DNA of 42,119 nt. Source: Oscillospiraceae bacterium (GTDB taxonomy: Bacteria > Bacillota > Clostridia > Oscillospirales > Ruminococcaceae). Of this stretch, positions 40,641 to 42,119 are shown one piece after another. Each line of letters starts with the position of its first letter. Within the stretch, counting starts at the first letter, position 1. The notes beneath the pieces are model-generated. The model was not told the DNA's origin. It was given only the letters and a program-made list of their open reading frames with translations, and searched no databases. The translations under genes and the position numbers were made by a program. The stretch lies in NCBI GenBank assembly GCA_018434245.1, contig JAHDPQ010000009.1:1-42119 (forward strand), read 5' to 3'.

Positions 40641-42119
40641 ATGAAATACCATCGATTAGCGCTAGTGCTGGTAGTTGTAATGCTGCTGGCAGGATGCGGA
40701 CAAACACCGCCGCCAGCATCCTCTGCCGGACCGGGGGAATCTTCCCAAACGCAGGTGGCCCCTCAGGAAGCCCCCGACCGTTTGGTCATCGGTATTGCTC
40801 AGGATTTTGACTCTCTGGATCCCGCCAAAATCGCCGCCGCCGGAACCTCCGAGGTGATGTACAATATCTATCACGGGCTGATCAACACCACCCCCGAGGG
40901 CCAAATCGTCCCCGAACTGTGCGAAAACTACGAGGTGAGCGATGATATGCTCACCTATACCTTTTACCTGCGAGGGGACGCTAAGTTCCACAACGGCAAC
41001 CCGGTACAGGCCGAGGATGTGGCCTACACCTATCTGCGGATGATGGGCCGGACTGAGGATCAAAAAGAACCTCTCAACGCCGAGCTGGCCAAGAACATCA
41101 AAGAGATTGTAGTGCAGGACGACGCCACCGTCCTCTTTGAGCTGAACCAGCCCAGCGCCGCCTTTATCTCCCTGTGCATGGCGGGGATCATTCCCCGGGA
41201 CAGCGGCGGAGACATCGGCACCCATCCTGTGGGGGCGGGGCCTTACCGGTTCGAATCCTACTCCCCCGGCGTGGGGATTTCCATGACCCGATTTGAGGAC
41301 TACTACGGCCAGAAGCCCTTCTTCCCGGCGGTGGACTTCAAAATCTTTACCGACAACACCACCGTCCAGCTGGCGCTGCAACAAGGTGAGCTCCACATCA
41401 TGAAGTTTGAGGAAAGCGTCTTTTCTTATGACGAAAGCAAACTCAAGCTGGTCAAGCAGCCCCAGAATATGGTGCAGATGCTGGCCTTTAACCACGAGTT
41501 TGAGCCCTTTACCCATCTGGAGGTGCGCCAAGCGGTCAACTATGCCATTGACAAGCAGAGCATTATCGACTTCCTGTCCCCCGGCTCCCTGAAAATCGAT
41601 ACCAACTTCAGTCCGGTGATGAGCTTTTATTACAATCAGGAGTTGGAAAACTTCTACCCCTATGATCCCGAGCAGGCTAAAACTATGCTGGCTCAGGCGG
41701 GGTATGCCGACCTCAGCTTTACCGTCAAGGTTCCCACCGAGTACAAGTTCCACATCGATACCGCTCAGATTATCCAGCAGCAGCTGGCTCAGGCCGGTAT
41801 CACCATGAAGATTGAGACCATCGAATGGAACGCCTGGCTCACCGAGGTGTATACCGAACACAAGCACGAGGCCACCATTGTGGGCTTGGCGGGAAAAATC
41901 GACCCCGGCTCGGTGATGATTCGCCCCACCAGCGGCTATAACCGCAACTTCTTCCACTACAGCAATCCGGAGTACGATGTTCTAGTGGCCCAGGCCGCCG
42001 CAGAGGGAGATCAGAACCACCGGGTCCAGCTTTACAAGGACGCCCAAAAGGTGGCCACACAGGATGCACTAATGGTTCCCCTCATGGACCCGGGCAACAA
42101 CCTGCTCATGGACAAGCAC
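40641..42119 (+). CDS. Family-5 (oligopeptide/nickel-type) ABC substrate-binding lipoprotein, partial
   Basis: The gene runs off the window; 493 codons are seen with no stop. The signal peptide ends with the lipobox LLAGC (Cys19), then a Pro/Ser linker to about 45. The family-5 core begins RLVIGIAQDFDSLDPAKIAA, with YNIYHGLINTTPEGQIVPEL, TYTFYLRGDAKFHNGNPVQAEDVAYTY, VGAGPYRFESYSPGVGISM and FTHLEVRQAVNYAIDKQSII. Only a little of the C-terminal part is missing. ATG at 40641 follows CAGGAGG. Partner permeases probably lie to the right. The ligand (peptide, metal chelate or other) cannot be told. Confidence 0.95.
   Translation, partial: MKYHRLALVLVVVMLLAGCGQTPPPASSAGPGESSQTQVAPQEAPDRLVIGIAQDFDSLDPAKIAAAGTSEVMYNIYHGLINTTPEGQIVPELCENYEVSDDMLTYTFYLRGDAKFHNGNPVQAEDVAYTYLRMMGRTEDQKEPLNAELAKNIKEIVVQDDATVLFELNQPSAAFISLCMAGIIPRDSGGDIGTHPVGAGPYRFESYSPGVGISMTRFEDYYGQKPFFPAVDFKIFTDNTTVQLALQQGELHIMKFEESVFSYDESKLKLVKQPQNMVQMLAFNHEFEPFTHLEVRQAVNYAIDKQSIIDFLSPGSLKIDTNFSPVMSFYYNQELENFYPYDPEQAKTMLAQAGYADLSFTVKVPTEYKFHIDTAQIIQQQLAQAGITMKIETIEWNAWLTEVYTEHKHEATIVGLAGKIDPGSVMIRPTSGYNRNFFHYSNPEYDVLVAQAAAEGDQNHRVQLYKDAQKVATQDALMVPLMDPGNNLLMDKH

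Overview
The window looks like chromosomal DNA of a Gram-positive, probably gut-dwelling Clostridia (Oscillospiraceae-like) bacterium. Evidence: strong AGGAGG-type ribosome binding sites, TTGACA/TATAAT promoters, frequent GTG and TTG starts, a moderately GC-rich coding style, an ethanolamine microcompartment controlled by an EutV/EutW antitermination pair, and lipoprotein binding proteins without an outer-membrane context. The taxonomic call is inference.

Layout. (1) 1-6708, minus strand: an F-type ATP synthase operon (atpI-B-E-F-H-A-G-D-C) with its own promoter and terminator. Its delta subunit is reduced to the C-terminal domain. (2) 6850-7452, plus: the truncated remnant of a nucleoside/sugar ABC transporter ATPase. 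(3) 7647-25414, minus: a complete ethanolamine-utilisation (eut) locus. It holds eutV-eutW, a paired-hairpin/terminator antitermination element, then eutL, a BMC shell protein with a long acidic repeat linker and a SAP-like tail, eutM, eutJ, eutN, eutH, eutQ, eutS, eutP, eutA, eutB, eutC, eutE, a second eutM, eutT, a pduL fusion, a tandem-BMC protein, pduS and a pduT-like tandem-BMC protein. Ethanolamine enters by EutH and is split by the AdoCbl enzyme EutBC (reactivated by EutA, cofactor made by EutT). Acetaldehyde goes to acetyl-CoA by EutE, then to acetyl-phosphate (PduL) and acetate plus ATP (EutQ). No eutG alcohol dehydrogenase is present; PduS with two Cys-pore shell proteins is the candidate route for NADH reoxidation. 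(4) 25671-26487, minus: a cobalamin riboswitch with a clear Shine-Dalgarno-sequestering hairpin controlling an unrecognised 159-residue protein, just upstream of eutVW.

(5) 26599-36555: a LacI-family regulator (minus) divergent from a plus-strand operon for a binding protein, ATPase and fused permease of the Fbp/Afu type, then a HAD phosphatase, a SIS-domain protein, an amidohydrolase, a decayed Gfo/Idh/MocA oxidoreductase and a NagA-like deacetylase. The content suggests uptake and breakdown of a phosphorylated amino-sugar-like compound. (6) 36985-40298: a compact lysis cassette (Kelch-like protein, XhlA-like protein, holin, M23 endolysin) with a sigma-region-4-like regulator, a small HTH protein and a divergent HTH repressor; three matching 11-bp palindromes mark a probable switch. 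No phage head, tail, integrase or terminase genes are visible. (7) 40329-42119, plus: a promoter, a structured leader and the first 493 codons of an oligopeptide-type (family 5) binding lipoprotein that runs off the window.

The points most worth follow-up are the PduL fusion with a translated Shine-Dalgarno linker, the B12-controlled unknown gene beside eutVW, the PduS/double tandem-BMC redox module, the delta-less-head ATP synthase and the structural-gene-free lysis cassette. I saw no tRNA, rRNA, CRISPR array or insertion sequence.
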